From the NCBI RefSeq assembly GCF_000018285.1, contig NC_009901.1:4525001-4589000 (forward strand): a DNA stretch of 64,000 nucleotides, written 5' to 3'. Below the pieces are notes generated by a model. The model ran no database searches. It saw only the letters and a program-made list of their open reading frames with translations, and had not been told where the DNA came from. Source of the DNA: Shewanella pealeana ATCC 700345. Lineage in GTDB: Bacteria > Pseudomonadota > Gammaproteobacteria > Enterobacterales > Shewanellaceae. Shown here in pieces: positions 1 to 8,980 of the stretch. A program made the translations under genes and the position numbers. How positions within the stretch are numbered: the first letter of the stretch is position 1; each line of letters begins with the position of its first letter.

Positions 1-728
1 GCAAGGTCGTTAAAAGTGTGGTGCAGAAGACGGTCAGCAACTCTAAGCTTAAATTTAGCATGCTGCTGCAAGACTTCTTTATCTCACTCTCGGGTAAAGC
101 GGTTTTCGCACTCGGTCTATTGATTGCCCTATCTCAACTTGGCTTTGAACTGGCGCCACTGCTTGCCGGTTTCGGTATTGCCGGTGTAATTATTGGTTTT
201 GCTTTGCAAGATACACTGTCTAATTTCGCTTCAGGCATGATGATCTTGATCTACCGTCCGTTCGACGTCGGTGATCTTATCAACGCAGGCGGCGTCACCG
301 GTCGTGTCAGTCATATGAGCTTAGTATCGACCACGATTAAGACACTAGATAACCAGAGACTTATCGTGCCAAACAATAAGATCTGGGGCGACACCATCAA
401 TAACATTACCGTTGAGCATCAGCGTCGTGTGGATATGACCTTTGGTATTGGCTATGGCGATAATATCGAGCACGCAGAAAAAGTGCTTCACGATATCGTA
501 ATGGCGCACCCTCTAGTGCTTAAAGATCCAGAACCTATGATCAAGCTACATACCTTAGGTGAGTCTTCGGTGGACTTTATTGTTCGTCCTTGGGCTAAGC
601 CTGAAGATTACTGGGATGTATACTGGGATATCACTCGCACGGTTAAAATGCGCTTCGACGCCGAAGGCATTAGCATTCCGTTCCCACAGCGCGATGTGCA
701 TATCTATCAAACGGCTATAGAGAAGTAA
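1..728 (+). CDS. mscS: Small-conductance mechanosensitive channel, MscS family (5' end outside window)
   Basis: This is the C-terminal part of an inner-membrane channel that opens under membrane tension and releases solutes during osmotic downshock. The reading frame is already open at the window edge, so the start and about the first 45 residues (the first transmembrane helices) lie outside. The visible part has a hydrophobic helix, then the glycine/alanine-rich pore helix, and the family motif around ALQDTLSNFASG followed by YRPFDVGD. The beta domain has VPNNKIWGD, and the alpha/beta C-terminal domain ends with the family-typical FDAEGISIPFPQ. A GTG at 18 is only an internal codon. The family is clear; which MscS paralogue this is cannot be told. 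Confidence 0.93.
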   Translation, partial: KVVKSVVQKTVSNSKLKFSMLLQDFFISLSGKAVFALGLLIALSQLGFELAPLLAGFGIAGVIIGFALQDTLSNFASGMMILIYRPFDVGDLINAGGVTGRVSHMSLVSTTIKTLDNQRLIVPNNKIWGDTINNITVEHQRRVDMTFGIGYGDNIEHAEKVLHDIVMAHPLVLKDPEPMIKLHTLGESSVDFIVRPWAKPEDYWDVYWDITRTVKMRFDAEGISIPFPQRDVHIYQTAIEK

Positions 729-745
729 CTCTTAAAGATAAAATG

Positions 746-783
746 AAAAAAGCCCCGACAACCTAAGGTTGTCGGGGCTTTTT
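746..783. terminator. Bidirectional rho-independent terminator
   Basis: A perfect 17-bp stem (aaaaagccccgacaacc paired with its complement, three-base loop) lies between the convergent mscS and fhs genes. It has a T-run on both strands and so probably serves both genes. Confidence 0.93.
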
Positions 784-806
784 ATTAGATTCGATAGCTA
801 ATACTT

Positions 807-2519
807 TTAGGCTAATCCAACAATCTCGCCATCATCGTTGATATCGACATTGAGATAGCCAGGCTTAATCCCCAGCCCTGGCATAGTCATCACTTTGCCC
901 ACAAGCGCCGTGACAAAGCCTGCCCCAGCATTAAGCCTTAGCTCAGTAATAGGCAGTTCAAAACCTGTCGGGATCCCTTTAATATCTGGATCGTGGCTTA
1001 TCGACATCGGCGTCTTAGCGACACAGATAGGTAGCTCGCCATAGTTATGCTTAGCCAGCCAGTTTAATTGTGACTTAGCTTTATCAGATAGAGTGACGCT
1101 CGATGCGCCATAACCCACCTCTGCAAGCGTCATCAGCTTAGACTCAAGGCTAGTATTGCTCTCGTACAGCAAGTTAAAGTCAGATGGCGTCTGCGTCGCA
1201 CGGTAAACCATATCCGCAAGCTTAGTCGCTCCTTCTGCGCCTTTACCAAAGGCTTCGCTTATCTCACTGCCGAAGGCCTTAGTTTGCTCAATAGCCTGCT
1301 TCAGCCACTCAAGTTCCTCGTCGGTATCGGTCGGGAAACGGTTAATTGCGACCACAACTGGCACGCCATATTGGCTGACGTTGTTGATATGCCATTCAAG
1401 GTTAGCAAAGCCGACCTTTAGACGCTGCGTATCTGGCTGGTTAATATCTTGGTCAGATTCGATGCCACTATTGGCTTTCAGAGCCTTCAGTGTCACTACC
1501 ACTACAGATGCGCTCGGAGCGTAGCCCGATTCTCTCACCTTGATGTTACTGAACTTTTCAAAGCCCATATCTGAGCCAAATCCCGCTTCTGTCACGACAA
1601 CGTCGGCAAGCTTAGCCGCGATGGTATCGGCAATAATCGAAGAGTTACCATGCGCTATATTGGCAAAGGGGCCAGCATGAATAAAGCATGGATCACCAGA
1701 CAGAGTCTGCATCAAGGTTGGCTCAATCGCATCGGCCATAATCACCGTCATCGCACCTGCAACGCCTAGCGTTTCGGCTGTGATCGGCTCACCTTGATTA
1801 TTGAGCGCCAATACGAGGCGACCAATACGCTGTCTAAGATCTTTTAAGTCTTGGCTCAGCGCTAGAATCGCCATCAATTCAGACGCTGCAGTGATGTCGA
1901 AACCCGACTCATGTACAGGGCCATTAACCGCACCAAAGCCGACTTTAATCTGTCTTAGGCTGCGTTCGTTATGGTCAACCACTCGGCGCCAAAGGATATT
2001 TTCAGCATCGATATTAAGCGCAGTTAAACCTGATTCTTGAGTAAAAGCTTCGGCGCCTAAACGTGTTTCATGGAATAGACGTGCGTCGATTGCGGCTGCC
2101 GCTAAATTATGGGCACTGCTAACCGCGTGAATATCACCGGTCAAGTGTAGGTTCAGCTCTTCCATCGGCACGACTTGCGCATAACCGCCACCCGCGGCGC
2201 CGCCCTTAGTGCCAAATACAGGCCCCATACTAGGCTGACGAATACAGGCGCAGGCTTTAATGCCGTTGAGGTTCATGGCTTGGGTTAAGCCGATAGTTGT
2301 TACGGTTTTTCCTTCGCCGAATGGCGTTGGCGTCACCGCAGTGACAATCACCAGTTTGGCATTTTCTCTGTCTGCGAGTCGTTTAGCGACCGACAGCGAA
2401 ATCTTGGCCTTATTGGCACCACAAAGAGAGAGTTCATCAGGCTCAAGGCCTAAATTATTAGCGATATCAGTGATAGGTAAACAGGTGTGTTGGCGCGAAA
2501 TTTCAATATCTGAATGCAT
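807..2519 (-). CDS. fhs: Formate-tetrahydrofolate ligase
   Basis: Cytoplasmic enzyme that joins formate to tetrahydrofolate using ATP, giving 10-formyl-THF for one-carbon metabolism. It is 570 residues, close to the family length of about 555. Visible family features are the nucleotide-binding loop TPFGEGKT at about residues 65-72, the glycine-rich [15 protein letters not shown] region near residue 110, and the closing [19 protein letters not shown] segment. The ATG at 2519 has only a weak ribosome site (tgga) upstream. No other folate gene is adjacent, so it seems to be a single-gene unit. It converges on mscS. Confidence 0.97.
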
Positions 2520-2700
2520 TCGGATTTTCCACGTTTTATTTTTATGTAGGGTAGTTGCCGCTGCAATATAGGTGATATCAGATAGCGAGAAAACACAAAT
2601 GCATTGTTATTTTAGCTTTTTGTAATCTACGTCAACAAACTGGTTATTTTTTTGCCGATTTTACGTTCAACTTGGCTAGATGAGCTATTTTCATGATGTA

Positions 2701-2981
2701 ATACCAATCAGTATAAGAAGTTGATCTACTCAGAACGTTTTTTGGCAAATTAATTCAAGGCAAATAACTGAAAGAATGGTTGCTCCCTTGTGAAGTTGTT
2801 TAACGCAGAAGTAGGCAGCCAAAAACGTTCCAGAATGGCGAGTTTTAGCGGCTCTGATACTGCGACTCTTAATAAACAAAGAGGGAGCTTAAACCTAGTT
2901 TAACTATGCTCTGCACTCGTTGCCTTGTCTCAGTGCCGCTAAACTCTCGCTGAGCGACCAAATCTTTATACTGATTGGTAT
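2701..2981. mobile_element. MITE-like inverted-repeat element, family A copy 1
   Basis: A 281-bp non-coding element sits in the 506-bp spacer 2520-3025. Its ends are perfect 16-bp inverted repeats (ATACCAATCAGTATAA and its complement). Inside are further complementary arms: an arm at about 2732-2747 pairs with one at about 2820-2835, and GCGAGTTTTAGCGGC pairs with a segment near 2932-2950, so a transcript would fold extensively. No ORF is present. The ends could be flanked by TA or AT dinucleotides, as expected for Tc1/mariner or IS630-type mobilisation, but that is inference. A second copy is at 25595 and a deleted copy at 7847. The rest of the spacer (2520-2700) shows nothing I can name apart from the presumed fhs promoter. 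Confidence 0.85.
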
Positions 2982-3010
2982 AAAAAAAGGCGCTTAAAGC
3001 GCCCTTTTAT
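2982..3010 (-). terminator. Rho-independent terminator of the MaoC-type gene
   Basis: On the minus strand a GGCGC...GCGCC hairpin is followed by a run of seven T, 16 bases after the stop codon at 3026. It directly abuts the mobile element. Confidence 0.8.
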
Positions 3011-3025
3011 CGTAGAGATTGAGAC

Positions 3026-3910
3026 TTATAAGAAAGTGATTTCGCCACTAAGATGTGGACGACGCCCTTTTTGGTCTCTGAGCTCAAATACGGTTTTCCC
3101 CTCAAGCTGCTCGGCCGCAAAACTGACGCTACTGGGCATAAATAGTGGTAGTTTAAATGTTACATCAATTTGGCAAGGGCGATCGCCGATACTAGGCATA
3201 AGCTGGGCGATACAGCGACCTTTGGACCACATACCATGCGCTAAAATGCGATCGAAGCCAAAGCGCTTCGACATCACAGGATGAAGGTGGATAAGATTAT
3301 AGTCACCCGATGCCTTAGCGTAACGACGACCTAAATCTTCGGCTAGACTCCAGCTGACAGGCTCTTGCCACGCCATATCGTTAGCCTTAGGTGGGCGAAC
3401 GCGCTTAGCCTTACCTTCGATACGGTATAGATAAGTCGACACAGACTCCCACACTAGCTCGTCGCTAACATAGGCCTTAGAAACCAAGTCAAACTCGAGA
3501 CCTGAATCTGTAATACGGCTACTGGTCAGCGCGCATTGAATATTATATTTTTCATCAACGCGAGCACTACGGTGCAAGGTGATACTATTTTTAAGGTGGA
3601 TCATACCTAGCAGCGGGAAGGTAATAGCGTCGTGGGTAAAAATAACCGCATGCAGCCTAAACGCCATCACATACAGGTATGTCGGTGGCAATGTCTTACC
3701 ATCAAACTCAAATCCACAAACCTTGGCGTACTGAGCAACCTTGTCCTGTGACAAAGCCACGTTTTCGCTGGTCACTTTGATCATCGGCAGCGGCTGCTCA
3801 TCCCAACCGGGCTTGCGTCCAAAAAATATCTTGCGATAAAGAGTGAATAGCGACGGCAACGCCTTTAAATCGATACAGTATTCTTTATTCAAACCGATAA
3901 AACCTTTCAA
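3026..3910 (-). CDS. MaoC-type acyl dehydratase (double hot-dog protein)
   Basis: Predicted cytoplasmic (R)-specific enoyl-CoA hydratase-like protein acting on acyl-CoA or acyl-ACP. It is 294 residues, long enough for two hot-dog folds. The C-terminal half carries the hydratase motif YAKASGDYNLIHLHP, with the likely catalytic Asp203 and His208, followed by the conserved AHGMWSKG. The start is uncertain: the frame opens with TTG at 3910, no good ribosome site is seen, and the next Met is residue 43, inside conserved sequence. The gene stands alone between TraB/GumN and fhs. The substrate cannot be deduced. Confidence 0.85.
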   Translation of the reverse strand: MKGFIGLNKEYCIDLKALPSLFTLYRKIFFGRKPGWDEQPLPMIKVTSENVALSQDKVAQYAKVCGFEFDGKTLPPTYLYVMAFRLHAVIFTHDAITFPLLGMIHLKNSITLHRSARVDEKYNIQCALTSSRITDSGLEFDLVSKAYVSDELVWESVSTYLYRIEGKAKRVRPPKANDMAWQEPVSWSLAEDLGRRYAKASGDYNLIHLHPVMSKRFGFDRILAHGMWSKGRCIAQLMPSIGDRPCQIDVTFKLPLFMPSSVSFAAEQLEGKTVFELRDQKGRRPHLSGEITFL

Positions 3911-3996
3911 AATGACAGGAAAACCAAAATAGGCGGCGCATTATACCTCAAAACTGCCAAACTCGATAATTGCGCCCTGTGTGAAGAATTTTCATC

Positions 3997-4881
3997 TTAT
4001 AAACACTGCTGTTTCCAACAGTTTTTAGCCTCTACCCCCAAAGGTAGTAAATAAGATTGAACACTCTTTTGGCCAACTAAGTGCCCCGCGCCCACGACAA
4101 CAAACAGGGGCTGGGCGGTATCCGCTGACTGCATCAGTTTAACGATGCCTTGCGCCATGGTTTGGTTGCGTCCCCATAGCATTTTTTCAACCATTTCTGT
4201 TTCGCCTTCGCGGAGCATTTCCCCTTCCATCAAATCGGCTAACTCGGTTTCATCACCGCTGCGCCAGGCTGAAATTAGCTTAAGCATATCGGCATCTGGG
4301 GCCTCTATCGCCTCGCGCACCATGCTCCATTGAGTGTCTGCATCGAATGATGACAAGAGTTCAAATTGAAACTCGGCACTTTCCAGTTGGTATATAGGCT
4401 TGGTTCCCGCCTTTTCTACGAGTACGGCGTCAACCCCATAGTTCCCGCTATACCCTAACGCGGCATAGCGACCTATGCTGACCTGCATCGACTGTAGCCA
4501 GGGCGCATAGCTTTGAATTGCAGCGCAGAAGCTTAACTTATCTTGGCAATACTGGGAAAGTATCGACTGCGTTTCAGCATCCATAGGCAGCTGCTTTGAG
4601 CCATATTTTGCTAATAACGCTGGCACATTGGCATCTCTAATATCGGCCTCAACCACTAACGCCGCAGAGTTTTGATAAGCCTGTTCTATCTGATCAGCTA
4701 AAGGGAAAAAGTTAGCCTCGCCAATATGGATTGAGCCCAATAGATAAGCTATCTGCCCTTGATATGATATTTGATAAAACGGCGGTTTATCACCTGGATC
4801 AGCTTTAGTTGCTAATGACACAAACAGCATGGCTAGCCCTACTGATGTGAATAAACGCCTAACGACACTTGTTGCGATCAT
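3997..4881 (-). CDS. TraB/GumN family protein, exported
   Basis: Residues 1-27 form a signal peptide ending around ATKA. The mature part has the family's two hallmark motifs: GSIHIG near residue 50 and GAGHL near residue 264. These supply metal or active-site residues in the TraB/Tiki fold, for which protease-like activity is known only in animal Tiki proteins. Two cysteine pairs (around residues 112/118 and 288/293) suit an oxidising periplasm. An AAGGGG ribosome site precedes the ATG. The gene is divergent from the small gene at 4927, with a 45-bp gap that must hold both promoters. The bacterial function is unknown. Confidence 0.85.
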   Translation of the reverse strand: MIATSVVRRLFTSVGLAMLFVSLATKADPGDKPPFYQISYQGQIAYLLGSIHIGEANFFPLADQIEQAYQNSAALVVEADIRDANVPALLAKYGSKQLPMDAETQSILSQYCQDKLSFCAAIQSYAPWLQSMQVSIGRYAALGYSGNYGVDAVLVEKAGTKPIYQLESAEFQFELLSSFDADTQWSMVREAIEAPDADMLKLISAWRSGDETELADLMEGEMLREGETEMVEKMLWGRNQTMAQGIVKLMQSADTAQPLFVVVGAGHLVGQKSVQSYLLPLGVEAKNCWKQQCL

Positions 4882-4926
4882 CCTTGCCCCTTATAATTCA
4901 GCAAAATGTCTAATTGAGAGGCTGTT

Positions 4927-5238
4927 ATGCCACACACACAGGTTATCGAGCAACTTAAAGCCAGTTTGCAAACCGCCTATCGCCAAGCCATCGATGCTGA
5001 CGCGAGACTGGATGAGCTAAAAAAAGCGGGCCACGTAAAATTTGATACCATCTTCAGTGCATCTGAAGGTTTTACCACCAAAAGCAACCGTTTTACACCT
5101 TATGTGCATGAACTCGCTGCCGAAATGGAAGGCTTTATTCAGGAGCCAGAGTCAATGGCTAAAGGCCTTGAAAGCTACATCCCGAAGCTTGGTTTATTGC
5201 TGCAAACCATGCAGGCTTTTCAATCCAACTCAAAGTAA
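4927..5238 (+). CDS. Conserved-looking small protein of unknown function
   Basis: The product is 103 residues, soluble and mostly helical by eye, with no signal peptide and no cysteine. The first 35 residues (IEQLKASLQTAYRQAIDADA...) could form an amphipathic helix or short coiled coil. A GAGAGG ribosome site lies upstream of the ATG and codon use matches its neighbours, so it looks real. I do not recognise a family. It is divergent from the TraB/GumN gene and 104 bp ahead of the EAL/GGDEF gene. Confidence 0.75.
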   Translation: MPHTQVIEQLKASLQTAYRQAIDADARLDELKKAGHVKFDTIFSASEGFTTKSNRFTPYVHELAAEMEGFIQEPESMAKGLESYIPKLGLLLQTMQAFQSNSK

Positions 5239-5342
5239 CTCTAGTCAATATCAATCCGTTATCAACGGATTGATATCTGTCATCTAACTGTCATACCTGT
5301 GTCATACACTTTGCTACCTAACACAATACCGGGTAGGAAAGG

Positions 5343-7085
5343 ATGTCCGCAATCGATCTGCAACTAGAACTCTCAAAGATCATCGATAAAGAAAAAATCA
5401 AAGCGGTCTTTCAACCTATATGTAATATCTCTACCCACCAAGTTCATGGTTTTGAAGCATTAAGCCGCGGACCTGAGCATAGTCCACTATTTTCACCTGT
5501 ACCATTATTTAAAACGGCAGCTTACGAGGGACGTCTATCTGAGCTTGAGACCCTCTGTCGACGGATCTCCATTCAACAGTTTAAAAACATCCAGCTGCCA
5601 GGCAAGCTATTCCTAAATATTTCACCTAAAGCGCTGTTAGAGCCTAATCATGCTAAAGGGCTCACCCTCAGCCTAGTACAAGAGCTCGGGTTACATCCAT
5701 CTCAGGTCGTTATTGAGCTATCGGAGCAATATCCTGCCGACGATATCGATCTACTCAAGTCCTGTCTCAACCACTACCGTAGCCAAGGATTTCTCACGGC
5801 GATCGATGACTTGGGAGCCGGATATTCCGGTTTAAGGCTCTGGTCAGAATTAGCACCAGATTATGTGAAGATTGATCGTCACTTTATCGAGTCGATAGAT
5901 AGCTCGTCAGTGAAGCAAGAGTTTGTTCGCTCTATCATCAATCTCTGTCAAAACCTCAGCTGCAAGGTGATAGCCGAAGGCATTGAGACTCAGGCAGAAT
6001 TAGCCGTATTAAAACAGTTGGGAATTGTCTACTGCCAAGGCTTTCTACTCGGCCGCCCAAGCGACTCTCCCAATCGCTGTATTCCATTTGAACCCACTTT
6101 AGAACCGACAGCACAAAAGGTACGATTTGCCGAATCGGCAGAAAGCCTTTGCAGTCGAGCCACAACCAGCCAATTTGATCGTAAACTCAAGCAGATTGGC
6201 GAGACATTTAATCAGCAACCCAAGCTTCAAGCCATAGTGGTAATGCGACAGGATCTGGTGATTGGATTGGTGTTAAGAAGTCAGGTTATAGAGCTGTTTA
6301 GCACCCCATATGGTCGAGCACTATATGAAAACAGAAGCGTAGAAGAAGTATTAACCACTGAGCTCATTCGAATTGACGCAGAAATGCCGATATCTCAAGT
6401 TAGCCAGCGCCTAACCAAGGAGTCTACCGATCTTGTGGTGCAGCAATTTATTATTCTTAAACAAGGAAAGTTACTGGGGATCGGACACACCAAAGATCTT
6501 TTAGCTAAAATAACCGTTCAAAAAATTGCTATCGCGAGACACGCAAATCCGCTAACAGGGCTGCCTGGTAATATTCCTATTCAAGAAGAGCTACTGAGAT
6601 TACGCCAACAAAAAAAGCCTTTCTATTTGGCTTACTTTGACCTATCTCACTTTAAACCCTATAACGATATCTACGGATTCTGCCGCGGCGATGAAGTGAT
6701 TATGGAGGTTGCTCGCCTACTCTTATGTCTGCAAACCAGTAATAACTTTATCGGCCATGTGGGGGGAGATGATTTTGTCATAATCAGTACTTGTGCCAAT
6801 ATTGAGCCCCAAGCAATGAAAATTATTGATGATTTCGACGCAACGAAGTCATCATTTTATTCTAAGCAACATTGGCAAGATCAGAAGATGTTAGCTGAAG
6901 ATAGAAATGGCCTGCAGTGCTACCACGACCTTATCTCGCTCAGCGTGGGGATACTCCCGCCCTCAATCACCATCCACTGTAATGAACATCAACTATCACT
7001 CTATAGTGCACAGGCAAAAAAACAGGCCAAACAAGCAAAAAATGCATTTAGCCTATTTTCACTAGAGACAGCTATTAGCGCATAA
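5343..7085 (+). CDS. EAL-CBS-GGDEF cyclic di-GMP signalling protein
   Basis: The 580-residue protein has an unusual order: EAL first, then a CBS pair, then GGDEF. There is no transmembrane segment. The EAL domain (about 15-245) keeps the residues needed for cyclic di-GMP hydrolysis: EAL at 38-40, Asn92, the ELSE glutamates near 125, DD at 155-156, Lys176, Glu212 and Gln232. CBS motifs, which bind adenosyl compounds in other proteins, occupy roughly 290-390. The GGDEF domain starts at NPLTGLPGN (402) and has GGDDF at 474-478, a conservative change, without an RxxD inhibitory site five residues before it. I infer an active phosphodiesterase; cyclase activity is uncertain. An AGGAAAGG ribosome site precedes the ATG. 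Confidence 0.93.
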   Translation: MSAIDLQLELSKIIDKEKIKAVFQPICNISTHQVHGFEALSRGPEHSPLFSPVPLFKTAAYEGRLSELETLCRRISIQQFKNIQLPGKLFLNISPKALLEPNHAKGLTLSLVQELGLHPSQVVIELSEQYPADDIDLLKSCLNHYRSQGFLTAIDDLGAGYSGLRLWSELAPDYVKIDRHFIESIDSSSVKQEFVRSIINLCQNLSCKVIAEGIETQAELAVLKQLGIVYCQGFLLGRPSDSPNRCIPFEPTLEPTAQKVRFAESAESLCSRATTSQFDRKLKQIGETFNQQPKLQAIVVMRQDLVIGLVLRSQVIELFSTPYGRALYENRSVEEVLTTELIRIDAEMPISQVSQRLTKESTDLVVQQFIILKQGKLLGIGHTKDLLAKITVQKIAIARHANPLTGLPGNIPIQEELLRLRQQKKPFYLAYFDLSHFKPYNDIYGFCRGDEVIMEVARLLLCLQTSNNFIGHVGGDDFVIISTCANIEPQAMKIIDDFDATKSSFYSKQHWQDQKMLAEDRNGLQCYHDLISLSVGILPPSITIHCNEHQLSLYSAQAKKQAKQAKNAFSLFSLETAISA

Positions 7086-7148
7086 ACCACAATAGGCTTA
7101 ATGCGCTAATAGAACTTAACTCACTGACTCATGGAGAGCCAACCTTAG

Positions 7149-7673
7149 CTACAGATTGGGCTTAACAGTTTTTTTAAGCCAAGATGACAGCAGCTCATTT
7201 TCATATCGATATGGCTTGTTATTCATCTTATTAATTGAATACATAAAATTCATATCAGTCAGCTTCTCATCACCAGCCATAACCACCTGGTCACCTTGCA
7301 GAATTTTATAGCTAAAGGTAATGCGCGGCGGATAAATGTCTTTGACCACTCGTAAATCATTAGTCGTTGCGCCGAATGTCGGTCTCACATCGCCAGCCAG
7401 ATCCAAGTCGGTCACCACCATCTCAAGCTTCTGATCAGGCTTAAGAATCTTGCTCGCCTCTTTATTTAAACTCTTGGTCATCTGCTCGAAGGTGCGCTGC
7501 TCGAAGCGTGATTGAATATCGCCACTTGAGCGGATATCACGAAAACTATCCGGGTCTTGCCACTCAACTTTTACCATACCATCTTCAGTAATTGGGTTTT
7601 CAACCGCTTCATCTGCCGCCCAAGCTGAGCTAGATGCCAGTATGCCCGCTACCAGTATATGTTTAACATTCAT
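7149..7673 (-). CDS. DUF3016 domain protein, exported
   Basis: Residues 1-20 of the chosen start (MNVKHILVAG...SSAWA) form a signal peptide with an AWA cleavage site. The rest matches my memory of the DUF3016 family: VEWQDPDSFRDIR, then PRITFSYKIL, and a tail ending SSWLKKTV. The frame extends 13 codons upstream to 7712, but a GGAGG ribosome site lies 7 bases before the ATG at 7673, which decides the start and gives 174 residues. The family has no known function. It converges on the EAL/GGDEF gene with a 63-bp gap. Confidence 0.85.
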   Translation of the reverse strand: MNVKHILVAGILASSSAWAADEAVENPITEDGMVKVEWQDPDSFRDIRSSGDIQSRFEQRTFEQMTKSLNKEASKILKPDQKLEMVVTDLDLAGDVRPTFGATTNDLRVVKDIYPPRITFSYKILQGDQVVMAGDEKLTDMNFMYSINKMNNKPYRYENELLSSWLKKTVKPNL

Positions 7674-7846
7674 TTGTGCCTCCACGGTTGAACATAAGCG
7701 AATCATTAACAACTTAACTATATATTACAGAAGCTGAATCGCAGCTTAACTTGATAAGTTAGCCAATCTAGTTAATACAGTCATATTAGTAGACCATATT
7801 ATAAACAAACTAGTTGCATCAAATTGCATCGACATTCAACCGCGCC

Positions 7847-7894
7847 GCCAAAAAAGATCCAGAATGGCGACCAAATATTTATACTGATTGGTAT
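7847..7894. repeat. Deleted copy of inverted-repeat family A
   Basis: This 48-bp stretch joins two separate parts of the family A element: the internal segment ending AGAATGGCGA and the right terminus beginning CGACCAAAT and ending in the terminal repeat TTATACTGATTGGTAT. The junction is at a shared GCGA found at both places in the full copies, so the middle was probably lost by recombination between short direct repeats. No left terminus is recognisable in 7713-7846. Confidence 0.75.
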
Positions 7895-7952
7895 TGTACC
7901 TACCGGCTTAGCCGTTAAGCTAAAATGGTAATCAATCATCGGAAACCGCGTC

Positions 7953-8258
7953 ATGCAAAAATTAACGCCTATCATCTTTGTCATCGTCTTATTTAGTGGA
8001 CTAGCCGCTGCCATCTTCAGTATCAACCACTCAGAAACCACTTCACAGCCTGAAAGCTGGTCGGCTTTTATCTATAAAAACGGTTACAACTCTGGCCGAT
8101 ATGATAAGAAAGACGATTTTGACAACTACCCAAGCTGTAAAGCCTATGCCGAGCAGGAGTCTAACAAGCTTGACGGTGCCCCTTGGGAATGCGGCTTAAA
8201 CTGTGGCTTCGATTCCATGCGCCAAGGCTTTCATTGCGAAACCATGACGAATGAATAA
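7953..8258 (+). CDS. Small exported or membrane-anchored protein, unknown function
   Basis: The 101-residue product has a hydrophobic N-terminal segment (residues 5-24) that could be an uncleaved anchor or signal peptide. The remaining ~75 residues are polar and aromatic-rich with four cysteines in two close groups (near residues 62, 75, 79 and 90), suggesting disulfides in the periplasm. I do not recognise a family. It sits alone between the deleted repeat copy and the next small gene. Confidence 0.7.
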   Translation: MQKLTPIIFVIVLFSGLAAAIFSINHSETTSQPESWSAFIYKNGYNSGRYDKKDDFDNYPSCKAYAEQESNKLDGAPWECGLNCGFDSMRQGFHCETMTNE

Positions 8259-8558
8259 CGGGCTAATGAGTAACAGCGAGTAAATAACGGCTAATGCATG
8301 TCACTCCACTTTAACGCCTACTTTACTTAGCGTTAAAGCAACCTTGTAGCCCTGCCCTCTGTTTGAACCAAAGCCGTCTGTAAATCCCCACCAACAAGCT
8401 GTTCGTTTTTCGTTCAGCTTGAGTACATGTTACATCCGCTAACATTCGTATCAAGTTAAAGCGTACCACCGAGGAAAGCTCTTAAGCCTGCCTACATTGA
8501 TGCAGCTAAGAGTAAGGATTTCTGAAGCGGGTTACCCATTTATTATTTGGAGTCAAAT

Positions 8559-8867
8559 ATGAACTACTCGAATATTAGCAAAATCCCTTTTTCAGGCCGT
8601 ATGGCATTTATCGCCGCGCTACTAGTGTCATTTAGCTTTATCGGACAGGCTAACGCCAATGAATTTACCGCTAAAGAGAAAGCCGCCATTACAGAGCACT
8701 ACGAAATTCTGGCCGACCATCAAGCCGAGTCAGACCATGAACTAGAGTCAAAAATGCAGGCTGAATTTGATGAGCAAATGCAAGATTCTGAGCAAGAATT
8801 TATGGAGCTCACTTGTGCCACTCACGGACTAGAATTCGATAGTGAGTCTAGTGTCTGCCACGAATAA
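8559..8867 (+). CDS. Small secreted acidic helical protein, unknown function
   Basis: Starting at the ATG at 8559, which has a GGAG ribosome site 6 bases upstream, the product is 102 residues. A signal peptide ends around QANA. The mature part is strongly acidic and helical, with repeated glutamate/glutamine stretches and a two-cysteine C-terminus (CATHGLEF...VCHE). An in-frame TTG at 8547 would add four residues but lies on the ribosome site. The 300-bp stretch before it (8259-8558) has no gene. It holds two weak hairpins (near 8314-8337 and 8397-8421) and otherwise nothing I can name. Confidence 0.7.
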   Translation: MNYSNISKIPFSGRMAFIAALLVSFSFIGQANANEFTAKEKAAITEHYEILADHQAESDHELESKMQAEFDEQMQDSEQEFMELTCATHGLEFDSESSVCHE

Positions 8868-8916
8868 CGCTAACTAATAACTGCTTCCCAATTAAATTCG
8901 GGATTCACATCTAATA

Positions 8917-8944
8917 AAAAACGAGGCCAAATGGCCTCGTTTTG
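8917..8944. terminator. Bidirectional rho-independent terminator
   Basis: An 11-bp stem (AAAACGAGGCC with its complement, four-base loop) with T-runs on both strands lies between convergent genes at 8559 and 8981. Confidence 0.92.
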
Positions 8945-8980
8945 CTATTTAACTATTTATCTCACCGCTAACGGCTCAAC

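Noticed and set aside
2520..2700. Riboswitch or PurR-type operator upstream of fhs
   Set aside because: No known folate or purine regulatory motif could be recognised by eye.
7713..7846. Left end of the deleted family A copy
   Set aside because: ATTATAAACAAACTAG near 7797 is only loosely like the terminal repeat and the following bases do not match the full copies.
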